A DNA stretch of 64,000 nucleotides from Adenophora triphylla var. japonica. Taxonomy: Eukaryota; Streptophyta; Magnoliopsida; Asterales; Campanulaceae. The stretch is taken from positions 248,001-312,000 of the forward strand of contig JAFEMH010002323.1 of assembly GCA_022495995.1 (NCBI GenBank). The letters are read 5' to 3'. The first letter of the stretch is position 1. Each line of letters opens with the position of its first letter. Below, in pieces: positions 44,140 to 55,546 of this stretch. The translations under genes and the position numbers were made by a program. The notes beneath the pieces were generated by a model. That model did no database searches, was not told the origin of the DNA, and saw only the letters and a program-made list of their open reading frames with translations.

Positions 44140-46869
44140 AGTTGATTAACCACCTAATCAACTTCAATATCAAGTCCAATAAACCACCTTTTCCTCATGA
44201 GAGGTTAGCTTTCTCAGGGGAATCTAGGTCGCCCTTAGATAGTTCGGACTTTTCATCTGCTAGGTTTGATTCCCATGTTTCTATGTCTTCTGTATAAATG
44301 GCGGCCAACGACCAACAATCTGCGGACTCTACCTCGTCAAGCCCATCCTTTGGCAACATCGTGGATAATTTTTGCTCGAAGGTTGTCCCAGATCGCAATG
44401 AGAGGGGCTATGTGGCCCCCAAGCCCGCTATTGGCAAGAATAATGCTGATTCTGGCATTCGAATCCTCCATGATCACTTCGAGGTGCCTCAAGAAAAGAC
44501 TTCCAGCAAACCCACTTTACGGAGAGGCAGAGGAAGGTACAGTCTTGGTCGCATTGGGCCCTTAGCATGACAAAAGTGGCTTTCTATTATGGCTAGTTTG
44601 AGGCCGGCTTGAGACTTCCTTTGGACCCCTTCATCTGTGAATTCCTCGAGTGTATGACCGCGGTCCACATGCAGCTCGGAGCTAATACGGTCAGGGTATT
44701 GGTGGCTTTTGCCATGGTATGCAGGTTCGTAGGGTACGATCCTTGCATGTTTGTTTTTAGAATTTTTTAAAGGTATTTATGAATGACAAAACCTGGGGAA
44801 TCAGCACCCCGACCAAAGCCAAAGCCCCAAAACTATTTATCAATTTGCCCAACAAGGTCTCAGGGTGGAATAGCCAACTGATCTTGGTAGAGAGTAGGAA
44901 GGGATGGAGTTCCCCTTGCCCGAGTAAGATTCTGAATCGATGAAGGAGGAGGATTACTGGGTCCCAGAGTGGAGTGATGAACTCGCTCGTAGGTTGACAT
45001 TGGTGGCTTGAAGGAGCACAGTAAGTTGGGACACCCTGGAGTAGAACAAAGACTATTACATCCAGGCAGGGATGATGATGGAAGGAGATGGTTAAGTGGC
45101 CCCTCTGGTACCCATAATTAGAAGCCTTAGGTATCGAGATTGGGTTATCCATGAGAGGGAGAGGTTCGAGACACCCCACTATTGCAAAAAGAAGTCTGGT
45201 CACTGCAAGAGTCACTTTAATTATGGCGGTTAAGTACTTGTCCCATCTTACTTCTTGCTTTAATTTCTTACTCGCCTGTTCATACGCTGACCTCAAGAAG
45301 CCCATATGGAGAGAATCGTCGATCTAGGTGATCGTAGGAGGAACAGGAAGGAGCATGGGAAGGCCAACGCCCGAGCTAGTAGAGATGATGAGGCCATTGC
45401 TAGGGACAACTTGCTTCCCAAGGAAGGTGTGGGGATGATCCCCATTGATGGATCTGGGTAGGTGGAGCCCATTGAGCCGCAGGCTCAGGTCGAGGCCCTT
45501 AGGTCGGAAAACGATGCTAGTATGTAGACTGGGCAGGGGTCGGCCTCCGAGAAACCACTTGAACCAATGGAGTAGGAACCTCCCTACAGGGTGATCGACC
45601 TGGAGCCCGAGCTAGATGATTCTGAGGATGACCTCCCCCTTAACCGGATCAAGAAGAGGTCCCATGTTGAAGTAGCTTCTGAGAAAGCTGGCACCTCCAG
45701 GGCTGCGGGCTCCGCTTCCATCCATCCTCCCCAACAAGCTCCCCCTACCGAAGTACAAACTTTTGCGGAGAAGTTGAGCGACACACTCCCCTCACATGAG
45801 TCAACTCTCTAAGTCACCAGTATCCCGAAATGGGATTGGGACAAGTTATTGTGAAACGGGCAGCTGATAGGGACCTACTCGCCTAGTTTGCTGAGTAGGG
45901 ACTTACTCATGAGGAGTATAGTGACAAGTCCAACCTCCTATCTTCCGAGGTATTACTTTAACCCTTTCTTTTTCTTTCCATTTACTTTGTTTGATACTAT
46001 TCTGATCGCCTTGTTTTTGTTTTGCAGTCTTTGGCCTTTACTGAATAGGCAAAGTGCAGCTGGAGGGCTTTGTTGGAGAAGGAGCAGATCACTTCACCCA
46101 ACTACTCTAGGAAGGCTAGGGAGGCTGCCAAGCTGATGCAGAAACTGAGGGATGATGACTCCCCATGCATGTCCCTCCAAACCGCTCACTTTAATGCGGA
46201 GAAGGAGAGGGATGAAGCCTTAGTCGCCCTAAAGATTGCTAAGGAGCAGCTCGCTCCTCTTCAAACGCAGGTAGATTCCTGGGCTCCGACCAAAGCGGCT
46301 CTGGAGGAGGTGGTCGCCCTAGCCAAGCAAGAGAAGGTTAAGATGGAGGGGCAACTTGAGCAGTTGTCTAGTCTGTTTCAAGATCGCAATGGTTGGATTG
46401 AACAGATGTATGTGGACCACCAGGCGGCCAAGCTCAAGTGGGAGGAGGAGGCTAAGGCCAGGAAGAAGGCTGTTGTTGAGCAGTTCAAATCTAGTGATGA
46501 ATGTTACATCATCATAGTATCTCGAGCTAGAGATGACGTTGTCGCCAGCACATGGCAGTTCGGGCAATAGTGGATCCCTCTTTCGATATAAGTGTTGACA
46601 AGTTAGCCCAATGGGATTTCGAGGACCGCTATCACAAGCAAGCCCGTGGAGGCAACTCCCTTGTCCCCTACAATGCCAACGACTTGGCCGTCATAGCCAA
46701 ACAAGATGCTGAGGACGGGCTTAAGCCTTGGGCCGCCCGCGCTGTTAAGCCGAGGAACTTTAATTATATCATTCAAGAGCTCACTGAGGCTGATGAGGCT
46801 GATGAAGAAAGGGAGGTCACCCAGGACCAGGTTTTTAAGGAAGTCGAGCATCAGGACCAGCAAGACTGA
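44140..46869 (+). pseudogene. Antisense extra gene of Tat-3: putative gypsy-type transposon domain plus coiled coil
   Basis: A possible ATG is at 44298 (MAANDQQSADSTSSS). A domain with GLRLPLDPFICEFLEC and NTVRVLVAFAMVCRFVGYD (about 44605-44740) resembles the plant 'putative gypsy type transposon' domain (PF04195-like), usually xLPLHPFF...LAPNSWR.LVAF. An acidic linker reads IDLEPELDDSEDDLPL (45591). A canonical intron (GAG-GTATTA ... TTTTGCAG) lies at 45950-46027. The C-terminal half, 46070-46500, is a long heptad-rich coiled coil, and the tail ends VEHQDQQD at 46869. Stops and frameshifts break it. It is opposite in strand to Tat-3 pol. Confidence 0.65.
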
Positions 46870-47466
46870 TCTTTTTACTTTTATCTTTTGTAATGAACAA
46901 GTACCAAACAACTTTTGTTTATTTTTTGTTTATTTTTTGATTGTCATGCCTTGGCCCAGTTTGGGAGGCTTTTAACTTTATAACTCTGTGTATCATGTTA
47001 GTCTTGGCCTACTTCTGGGAGGCTAACTTTTCATATATTAGCTGACTTTATTCCTTTGTCTTTGAAACAAGTATTTTTTACTTTATCGTTGAACTAGCAT
47101 GAGAAAGAGATCGACCTAAGTCTTGGTCGGACCAACTTTGATAACAAGATTGACTAAGGCTTTAGTCGAATCTGTTTAAGAACGAGCTTGACTAAGGCTT
47201 TAGTCGAACCTGTTTAAGAACGACATTGACTAAGGCTTTAGTCGAAGTTGTTTAAGAACTAGATTGACTAAGGCTTTAGTTGAATCTGTTTAAGAACGAG
47301 ATTGACTAAGGCTTTAGTCGAATCTGTTAGAGGTTTGAGATCGATTAAGAGTCGGATCTGAATTAAATATATTGCAATCATAAGGCAGTAATGCGAGTAG
47401 AACTTCTTGGGGGGGGGGGTAAACACTTTTTATTGAAGACGTAGCTCGTTACATAGAGAATGAACT
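46870..47466. other. Tat-3 spacer between antisense gene and pol
   Basis: Noncoding; both genes end toward it. It includes a hairpin repeat (47152-47319) and a run of ten G (near 47410). Confidence 0.6.
47152..47319. repeat. Hairpin tandem repeat GACTAAGGCTTTAGTC, five copies, 38-39 base period
   Basis: Copies start at 47152, 47190, 47228, 47266 and 47304. Each has arms GACTAA/TTAGTC around GGCT. A diverged upstream unit, GACC-TAAGTCTT-GGTC (about 47114), keeps complementary arms with different bases. Confidence 0.9.
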
Positions 47467-48773
47467 TCAGAAATAATATCTAATCAAATGGCTAGCATGC
47501 CAAGAATGTTTTAGCTCATTTCCTACAGGATTGCCAATCATGTAGGTCCCCTCTTTGACTACCCTTGTGATAACGTAATGACCTTCCCAATTTGGTGACA
47601 ACTTGTTTTGCTCGAATTTGCGCCCTTTCACTTCAACTTTCCTCAAGATGTAGTCTCCAACGTTGAATGACCTTTTCTTGACCTTTTTGTCGTGGTACCC
47701 CTTGGTTTTCTATTTGTAGTTGACCATTCTGAGCTGAGTCATCATCTGCCTTTTCTCGAGCAGGTCTAAGTCGATCAACCTGTTGGAGTCATTATGATTT
47801 TGATCAAACAGTGCAACCCTTGTTGTAGGAATCTGTAGCTCGGCCATGCCATGGCCTCCGACCAGAAGGTAAGAGCAAATGGGGTTTCCCCAGTAGGCCC
47901 CCGGGTGGTTGTACAGATTGCCCTTAAATCAAAGGGGAGTTCGTCCAACCATCTTCCTGCTCGCCCATCTAGGTTTTTACTTAAAGTCGTCAAAACTAAC
48001 TTGTTAGCTGTCCCTGCTTTCTCGTTACCTTGGGGATAGGCGACTGAAGACTTCTAATGCTTAACCCCTAACCAGTTCATTTCTGTCTCGAAAGCTGTTG
48101 AAAATTGTAGCCTGTTGTCAAATACGATTGAATGTGGCACCCCAAAATGACACCAAATGTAATTGTGGATGAAGGTGATGGCATTTTCCTCTGTTATCTT
48201 AGCCAGAGTCTTTGCTTTAATCAATTTGGTGAAGTAGTCAATAGCCACGATCAAATACTTAAAATTTCCACGGGCGGGTGGGAAGGATCTGATTAAATCT
48301 ACCCCCCACATGTCGAACAACCAAGCAGCAATCAAAGGAGTTTACTCAGTGGTTGGTAGCTTTGGTAGGTTGGCATATCTCTGACATTTATCACATTTCT
48401 GTACGAACTCTCGAGCATCTTCACATAAGTGCGGCCAGTAGTATCCCAATGTAATTATATTGTCTACCAATGTTCTGGCTCCCGGGTGTCCGCCACATAT
48501 TCCGCTGTGTACTTCGAACAAAAGGTTTGGGACTTCATGAGGATGCACACACCTTAGAAGTGGTTTGACGAAGGAACTCCTGAATAAAGCTTCTCCATGG
48601 ATCGTGAATCTAAGGGACTTCTTCTTGATCATTCTAGCTCTTTGCTCGTCATCAGGCAGCTCGCCTGTCTGGATATAGGCTTTGATCTCGTCAATCCAGC
48701 ACTTTGTATTACTTACCATGCATAGAACTTGCATTATTTCGTATGCTGGTTGTTTGGCCAAGACTATTCCTGC
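47467..48773 (-). pseudogene. Tat-3 integrase
   Basis: HSGICGGHPGARTLVDNI and CDKCQRYANLP form the zinc-binding N-terminus. Then MWGVDLIRSFP (first D) and VFDNRLQFST (second D); the region of the catalytic E is degraded (GNEKAGTANK). Further: GPTGETPFALTFWSEA, GRKFEQNKLSPNWEGHYVI and a clean end HLIRYYF-stop (47467-47469). Frame breaks near 48340, 48050 and 47775. Confidence 0.85.
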
Positions 48774-48778
48774 CCCAC
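48774..48778. repeat. Left target duplication of the solo LTR (CCCAC)
   Basis: CCCAC, identical to 50568-50572 on the other side. Confidence 0.85.
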
Positions 48779-50567
48779 TGTGAATATGTGGTGTGCCCAA
48801 GATCGCGGCTCTTCATTTTTTTGTTGTTTGGAACCGCTTTCTCGTGTAAGGGGATCACCTCCTCACATAAGTTTGAAGACATTCGATTTAAATTGAAAAA
48901 CAGAGTCGCCATGCCATTTTGATTTCCTCAAAACTTTGAAAAAAAGGATTTGGGTCCAGAGGTTAAGTTACCCCTTGGGAAGAACGGATCGACGTTCACC
49001 CAAGGAGCCTTGCCGAAGCAAGTCTTCCAAGATCCGATTTTCATGCTTGCCTTTGTGTTTTCGTGTGTGGGATGTGTTTTTTGAAAAAGGAGGGAATGTA
49101 CTAAGTGGTCTTCCGGACGTATAAACCATGAGTTGGTTATCGCTCGGGATTCCTTGGATTTTGATATGTTTGGGACTTTGATCCCGTTCTCATCTTGGAC
49201 TTATGATCATCATTATGAGACCTTGGGTCACATGTGATCAAAATAGGGACACCTTTTTTATAGTCCAAGGATGAGACTCTTTAGAAAGGAATGACCTTTG
49301 CCCATCAATCCTACATCTTGAGACAATTTGAGCTTAGTCGGGACATTTATGCTCGTCTCAAGTGATGATCGGAGATGTAGGGGCTCAAGCTCATCCTTTT
49401 CTAAAGGGATATCCGTCTATGGCATCTTTATGTGGAGGAAATGATGTAAAGATAGGACCTTTACACCATTACACTCCAAGAGATGCCTCAAGTACCAAAG
49501 GGGACTAGGGGAGGGGTATAAAGATTGGATCTTTATACTCATCCTATGCCTTTTTGTGCCTTAAGAAGGTCACTAGACAATCCTTGGAGAGTGATCCAAC
49601 CATGAGGGACATGGGGAATGCATTTTAAAGTAAAGATGACATTTTTACACTAACATATGTAATGAACATGATGCAAGCTAGGACTAGGAATATAAAGGGA
49701 GGACCTTTATGGCTTTCCTATGTCCTTTATGAACCTTTTAGGTGGACAATCCTTGGAAGCAAGGTCTATGGGAAGGGGGAATGACATTCATGAATAAAGA
49801 TGACATTTTTAATGAAAAAGATGACATTTTTATATGCAAAGGATGCTATTTTCACATCATCATGTGAGAGATCCACCCTAGAACAAGCCATTTGAGGTCT
49901 TAATGTTCATCCTTGGGATGGATATTCCATGAATCCCATGTGATAGGGGAATGGGGGTATTATGATCTACATGACTAAAGATTTGATTTTTATAACAATA
50001 GATCAAATACCAAGCAAGTAGATGACAATATAAATAGCAAAAATCAATATAGCAAGTATGACAAGTATATTTTAAAGAGAGGAGGAGGAGAGGTTACCAA
50101 TGGTGGTGTCCCTCTATCTCCCTTGAAGATTGCCTAAGGAAGGATCAACTTTGGAGAGGTTTTGAAGAGGAGGGATGTGATTTTGGGAGCTCTCAGCTTT
50201 CTGGAATTTCGTGGATGTATTTTGGCAGAGTAACAGTGCTTCCAATTTTTTTTTAAAATGAATAGAGGAGGCCTCTATTTATAGGCAGTCTGGTGATGGC
50301 TAATGAAGTTGTGTGGTTGTAACCCTCAGCTAATGAAGCCGTGCGGTCTTATCCATTAATGAGTCAGCCTATTTCTAGAACCATGCAAGGTGGCCTTCAA
50401 GAAGGTCTTTTCCAGCGAGGGACTACGTGGAATTTTAATTCCTAACAAGTCCTTCGCCCCTCAGAAGGTTTGAAAAAGTTCCCAAATTTCCCCTGAACTT
50501 TAGCAAAGTTCGGGGAATTTGCCGAAAAACTTAACCGGAAGGCATGAGCCAGATTTGGGTACTTACA
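48779..50567 (-). repeat. Solo LTR of a Tat-type element, 1789 bases
   Basis: Plus-strand TGTGAATATG...GGTACTTACA. On the minus strand it starts TGTAAGTACCCAAATCTGG, very like the Tat-2 LTR start. Flanked by CCCAC on both sides, with no internal element sequence, so it is a solo LTR left after LTR-LTR recombination. It contains TATAAATA (50276-50283, minus) and a PBS-like TGGCGACTC (48904-48912, minus) about 125 bases before its end. It splits the second RNase H of Tat-3. Confidence 0.88.
50276..50283 (-). promoter_or_regulatory. TATA box of the solo LTR
   Basis: TATAAATAGAGGCC on the minus strand, similar to the boxes of the Tat-1 and Tat-2 LTRs. Confidence 0.5.
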
Positions 50568-50572
50568 CCCAC
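50568..50572. repeat. Right target duplication of the solo LTR (CCCAC)
   Basis: CCCAC directly after ...TACTTACA. Confidence 0.85.
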
Positions 50573-52100
50573 TAACTTTTTTTTGTTGCAGATCCGTCTG
50601 AATAGACCCTCAAGCAGTCAGCAGGCAAACTAACTAACTGCTGACTTGTTGGCTCCTTCCCTTTAGAAACCTTCCGTCGAGGTGCCTATGAGTCATCTTC
50701 CTTGGTAAACGTTAGCTCGACCAAGAAGTCTACTAGAGGTTTTGCTGCAGTGTCTTTCGAGGTCGATACTCAATGTCGAACTCAATCAACTCTATCGCCC
50801 AATTGAGTAATCGACCTGAGATTTCTGGCTTGTGTAGTATCTTCTTCAAGGGTGCATTGGTTAGCACGACTATAGGATGAGCAGAAAAATACGCCCGCAG
50901 TTTTCTCGTATCTATCACCAAAGCATAAGATACCTTCTCTACATTAAAATACCGTCCTTCTACGTCGGACAAGGCCTTACTCACGTAATAGACTGGCTTT
51001 TGGACGCCACTATCTTCTCGAACCAATATCGCAGCAATTGCACGATCTCCAACTGACAATACGCGTATAAACTTTCCCCTTGGACCGGGCTACTGAGTAG
51101 TGGGGAGAAACGAGATAGTCCTTGAGTTTTTGGAACGACGATGAGCATTCGTCCACTCAAAGGCTTTCGTCCCCCGCGAGGTTTTAAAGAAGGGAGAGAT
51201 CTCTCAGCTGACTTGGCTATGAAACGACCCAAAGCAGCAACTCGACCGTTTAGGTGTTGGGACTTCTTTGATGCAAGTGGGCTCCTGCATTTTGATCAAA
51301 GCTTTGAACTTTTCTGGGTTGGCCTCTATGCCTCTCTGTGACACCATGAAGCCTAAAAATTTTCTTGCGGCCACTTCAAACATACACTTGCTGGGGTTCA
51401 ACTTCATGTCGTTTGCACGTAAATTGGTGAACGTTTCCTTTAGGTCGACTACATTAAGTCCTGGCTTGGTTTTGATGACCATTTCTTCGATGTAAGCCTC
51501 CATGTTTCAGCCAATTTGACTAGCAAAGACTTTGTTCACCATTCGTTGGTAGGTCGCCCCAGCATTCTTCAGCCCAAATGGCATCTTTGTAAAACAATAC
51601 ACTCCTCCTGCTGCATGGAAAGCTGTCTTTTCAATGTCATCCTCATGCATTCTGATCTAATGGTAACCTGAATAAGCATCCAAGAAGCTCAGGGTGGCAT
51701 GACCAGCAATAGAGTCGATCAACTTGTTTATACGAGGCAAGGGATAGCTATCCTTTGGGCAAGCCACATTCAGATCAGTGAAGTCAACACACATTCTCCA
51801 CTTTCCATTAGCTTTCTTGACCATTACCACGTTTACTAGCCAGGTGGTGTAAGATGCTTTCTTGATAATGCCCGCACTAAGTAGCTTGTCGACCTCCTGC
51901 TTAATGGTGACTTCCTTATCACGGGCAAAGATTCTCAGTTTTTGGCTCTTGAATTTCATTATGGGGTTGACCTCGAGCCTGTGTACCATGACCTTCTCTT
52001 TAATTCCTTTCATGTCTTCGACTCTCCATGCAAAGACATCCAAACTTTCTCTCAACAGAGCGACTATCTCGGTCCTTTCCTCAGGTGATAGTTATCCACC
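50573..52100 (-). pseudogene. Tat-3 reverse transcriptase and RNase H
   Basis: DVFAWRVEDMKGIKEKV (about 52040) begins the RT. FTDLNVACPKDSYPLPRINK and SFLDAYSGYH follow, then a stop and NAGATYQR-type sequence near 51560. The usual YVDD region is altered to AYIEEMVIKTK (51500), so the catalytic aspartates appear replaced. Thumb: KCMFEVAARKFLGFMVSQRGIE. RNase H: PVYYVSKALSDVEGRY and IELIEFDIEYRPRK. The start of a second RNase H (VYSDGSATKK) lies at about 50580-50610, right beside the solo LTR. Confidence 0.85.
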
Positions 52101-52995
52101 TAACTTGATTTTTTGCTCGGGGTAGGCCGAGTTGGTTTCTACTTCTTCCAACTCGTCCATTGGTTCTAGCTCCGGGCTATCCCTGAACTGTAAGGTTTTA
52201 ATAATGATTTCCCTAACTCTCTTCCTTTCTTCTGCCCCAGGTGTGGAGCCTCCGCTTCAATCATGCCATCTAGATCAGTAGCCATTGCATTACTAGTGGC
52301 CCATGAGTTTTGGTTGATTGAGAGACATAGTCCCCCAATGACGACTTGGTCAATCAAAACTTTATCATTTGCATTTCATGTGCTGTCTGAGGGACGTGTC
52401 GCCTCAATCATGACTATGTCATGTGAGGGATAGGTCGCCTCATACTGCATCGGTTTCATTTCTGCTCCGACACACCGGATTGGGGCCAGCCTTGAAGTTG
52501 TAGTGACAGACTTAGAAAATTTCCAATTGGCCTCTGGAGTTTCGACTTCGAGCTCTCTCTTCATTTTGGACCTTAAAACATGGTCAAGGTATTCTCTGGC
52601 TGTTTCCAATACACATCTAACTCCAAGGGGGTGGGGAATTTGACCCTCTGATGGGGAATTGAGGGGATCATTCCTAACGCGACATGTCCAGGAATTACCA
52701 ATATAACATGTTAATCACTTAGTACATCAATGACCACAAAAGTTACCTTGGTCGTGGTCCTCAAAGGTTACTACCCGACATCCACCTCGAGCTCGATCTG
52801 TCCCTTGGCATCGAATCTGTGGTTGGTGAAGCCTTCTAGTCGACCTCAGTAAGGTGACAATCTGACATCCGTGAGGCCCATTTCTAGGAAAGTCGACTAT
52901 GTGGTTGGTGAAGCCTTCTAGTCGACCTGAGTAAGGTGACAATCTGACATCCGTGAGGCCCATTTCTAGGAAAGTCGTGTAGTATAGAATATCCT
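52101..52995 (-). pseudogene. Tat-3 protease remnant and linker
   Basis: DILYYTTFLEMGL (about 52980) and SPYSGRLEGFTNH are followed by VTFVVIDVLSD and VILVIPGHVALGMIPSI, the flanks of a Tat protease. The D-T/N-G-S-S active site that should precede DILYY is missing. An 82-base duplication (52819-52977) disrupts the frame. Confidence 0.7.
52819..52977. repeat. 82-base tandem duplication in the Tat-3 protease region
   Basis: Copies at 52819-52896 and 52901-52977 are almost identical (one C/G change near the 'gacct.agtaagg' phrase). The period is not a multiple of three, so it shifts the frame. Confidence 0.92.
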
Positions 52996-54807
52996 TGCAC
53001 GCTCTCTCCTCAGCGATCACTCCCAGTGTCAGTCTAGGTTGCCTTGGCTTGGGCATCCCTCTAGAATTCTATCAAGTCTGCCTTCGTTCACCCACTTTTG
53101 GATGATCGTCTTCAAACTCATGAAATTCTCTATACTATGGCCCGTGTCCTTGCGGTACTCACAATACTTACCATTATCTCGCTTGAACTTGTTCTGAGGA
53201 TTCATTGGAACGGGAGGAGCCAAATCAACTGTGTTCATTATCTCGTCCTATTAACTATGAGGGGAGTAAAGCTTTCAGGGACTCTCTCAGTCTCCCTAGT
53301 TTTGTTCCCTTTATTGTTCTTATCACTTCTAGCCGCCACCCCTTTGGTCGACTCTTAGCCTCAACATTCTTGGAGCTTCTCTCCTTTTTTTTCTCTCCTT
53401 TCGTTCCTCAAAAATAGCCACATCATTGGCCCTTTCAAATAGGTCTTTCCTCATGGTCGCTCGTCTGACTTGTAACTCGTAGAAAAAGTCAGGTGGGGAC
53501 ACCCCATTTCTAAAGCAGTTAATAACCTCTCTATCAGTTAGGTCCTCCTCTATCTGGTCGACTAACTCCTAGAACCAAGTAAAGTAGCTCATGGGGCTCT
53601 CTGTCTTTCCTTGAGTAATGTTATTCAGGTTGGTGACCGTTTTCTTACGAGCCCCAGCAGTTGAGAACCATTCTAAAAACTTTCTCCTCATGTATCTCCA
53701 TGAGGTATGCATCATGTTGCCAAGCCATGAAACTAAGTCAGGGCGGCACCTGTAAATATGTTGGTTAGTGCTTCACAGAGCACGTCGTCCTTTGAGGATA
53801 CCAAGCACATGGTGGCCTCAAAATGTTGCATGTGATTTAGTGCATTGGTCGAGCCAACGTATTTTTCCAGCACGGGCAATTTGAAACCATCTTCAGGCGG
53901 GCCTCTGTCTAGCATACTTTGGGCTAAGGGTCAAAGAGTACTATCGTTACGTTCGCCCTTCCCGCCTGTCGCATGCCGATCTGCCTCCATATCGTCTAGA
54001 CTTTTCTTCAGGTTCAACAACTCCCTAACATCTAGGTTGCCTCTTTGGTGAGATACGGAATTGGATGTTCTCCGTTCCTCTCTAAGGTGATGCCTCCGTG
54101 ATGGCGACCTTTCCCTCTCATCCCTTGGAGGGGTTCTTTCTCTTATGTCCCTCCTAGGGGGTGATCGACCTCCTCTTGGAGGTGACCTACCTCGAATACG
54201 ATCAGCCTCGAGATGTATCCTCTGTCTCGAGTCAGCTTCCTGCTCTCGTTGGCTATTGAGCCTATCTCTTAAGTCTCCAAAGATTTATCAATTGAATTAT
54301 GGGTCAGGCGAGGCCTGTCGTTCCTTCTTTCCCCTCCTGAAGGAATAGGAGCCCCGTTGTCACATCGATGGGAGGTTACCAATGAAGCTACCATCTGTGA
54401 CCTACGGTAGTCCTTCTTAGCGGACTCAGGCAGATCGAGCAACTCATTATGCACTTCGAGCAAACTCTGCAACACTTATGCTCGCTCCAACAACATATCC
54501 CTCCTACTAGGGTGAGTAGTTGAGGGAACAGCTATAACTCTTGCAGCTGTTCGACCCGTTTAGAGCTTCTTAGTTTGCTGGCCACCTCCTTGGGTGACCA
54601 TAGGCCTTTTCTCCCTCCACTGTCTTGAATTCCTACTCCATCTACCACACTGTTGGACCATGTGGGTCTTCTTGTGGGGTATCCCGGTGGAGGGGGAGGA
54701 AGGTTTGAAGTGTGGTTCCCATCACAAACGTCTGTACCTAGGTGGTTTCCACCGGCGTTCTCATTGACTGGATCACTCAAGCCAGTAGCAGTATGCCCAT
54801 CAGACAC
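52996..54807 (-). pseudogene. Tat-3 gag
   Basis: ATG 54807 (MSDGHTATGLSDPVNEN), with PPPPPGYPTRRPTWSNS soon after. The gag core reads PEDGFKLPVLEKYVGSTNALNHMQHFEATM (about 53800-53890), matching the usual FKLPxIEKYDGTxDPxxHL of Tat gag. A zinc-knuckle-like stretch, KYCEYRKDTGHSIENFMSL, lies near 53150; the last Cys of the knuckle is replaced. Many stops. Confidence 0.8.
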
Positions 54808-54848
54808 TATGTTTGTAAGCTTGTAATGTTTAAAGGTCTAGTACTTTT

Positions 54849-54870
54849 CGTTTCCCGGGATGGAACCAAA
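54849..54870 (-). other. Candidate PBS of Tat-3
   Basis: On the minus strand TTTGGTTCCATCCCGGGAAA precedes the gag ATG by about 45 bases, at the place where related elements have TTTGGCGCCGTCTGTGGGAA. The matching tRNA is not determined. Confidence 0.45.
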
Positions 54871-54871
54871 C

Positions 54872-55437
54872 TGATGATGCAGGAATCGTTTCGGATCAGC
54901 CTTAGTCCATCAATAGGCTATATTCCAACTGCTAGGATCTGAAACCACGAACAAACAACTTGTCGGGATGGTATCCGGCTAACACCCTCCGGCATGGTAT
55001 ATATAATGGTGACACGGGATGAATACGAATCCCTCACATCACGGGTATAACGTTGGCGTAACTGTCTATGAGAATATAGGAGGCAGTTACAAATAACGAC
55101 GTGGGTAGACGCACGTGTTGCTTAGTCGAGATCGCCTAAATGATACAGGTCGACCTGAATTCGTATGTTGGCTAAGCAGAGATTGCATAAGGAGTGGATC
55201 GTACATCGGACGAAGATAGGTCGGGAACAAGGAAGATCGGAAAATGAGCTTGGTTGACTGATATCCATTGATGAATTAGTAGAATTGGGGCTGCTTGATA
55301 GACACTTTGTTTGATAGACCTTTGAGCTAACTTGGACAAGGGGCAACCTGTTGGGTTAGGTCCATCACTTTTATTCCGTTCAAAAAGAGTATCAGAACGA
55401 GATCAAGATCTAGTCTAATGGCGCGACCCATTTTACA
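54872..55437 (-). repeat. Candidate 5' LTR of Tat-3
   Basis: Lies between the PBS-like site and a possible start TGTAAAATGGGTCGC (minus strand, 55437). No second copy in the window confirms its edges. Confidence 0.4.
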
Positions 55438-55469
55438 TGTGCTCAGAAATTTCAAATCTCATGAAAATA

Positions 55470-55470
55470 G

Positions 55471-55533
<63 letters not shown>
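55470..55533. repeat. AT microsatellite
   Basis: About 30 uninterrupted AT units, directly left of the TIR element. Confidence 0.95.
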
Positions 55534-55539
<6 letters not shown>

Positions 55540-55546
55540 TTGTATA

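Larger units (their letters stand above)
43944..55437 (-). mobile_element. Tat-3: third Tat-lineage element, with antisense gene and inserted solo LTR
   Basis: Minus order: candidate 5' LTR (54872-55437), PBS-like site, gag, protease remnant, RT, RNase H, second RNase H split by a solo LTR, integrase (ends 47467), a hairpin repeat, and an antisense gene on the plus strand. The 3' LTR is not found to the left, so that end is probably truncated. Its proteins differ clearly from those of Tat-2, so it is a different Tat family. Confidence 0.75.

Noticed and set aside
44757..45305. 182-codon minus-strand ORF
   Set aside because: Shadow of the plus-strand Tat-3 antisense gene; the plus-strand frame carries the recognisable domain.
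48904..48912. TGGCGACTC as the true PBS, making the LTR end at 48913
   Set aside because: The TG...CA ends with the CCCAC duplication place the edge at 48779, so the motif is inside the LTR.
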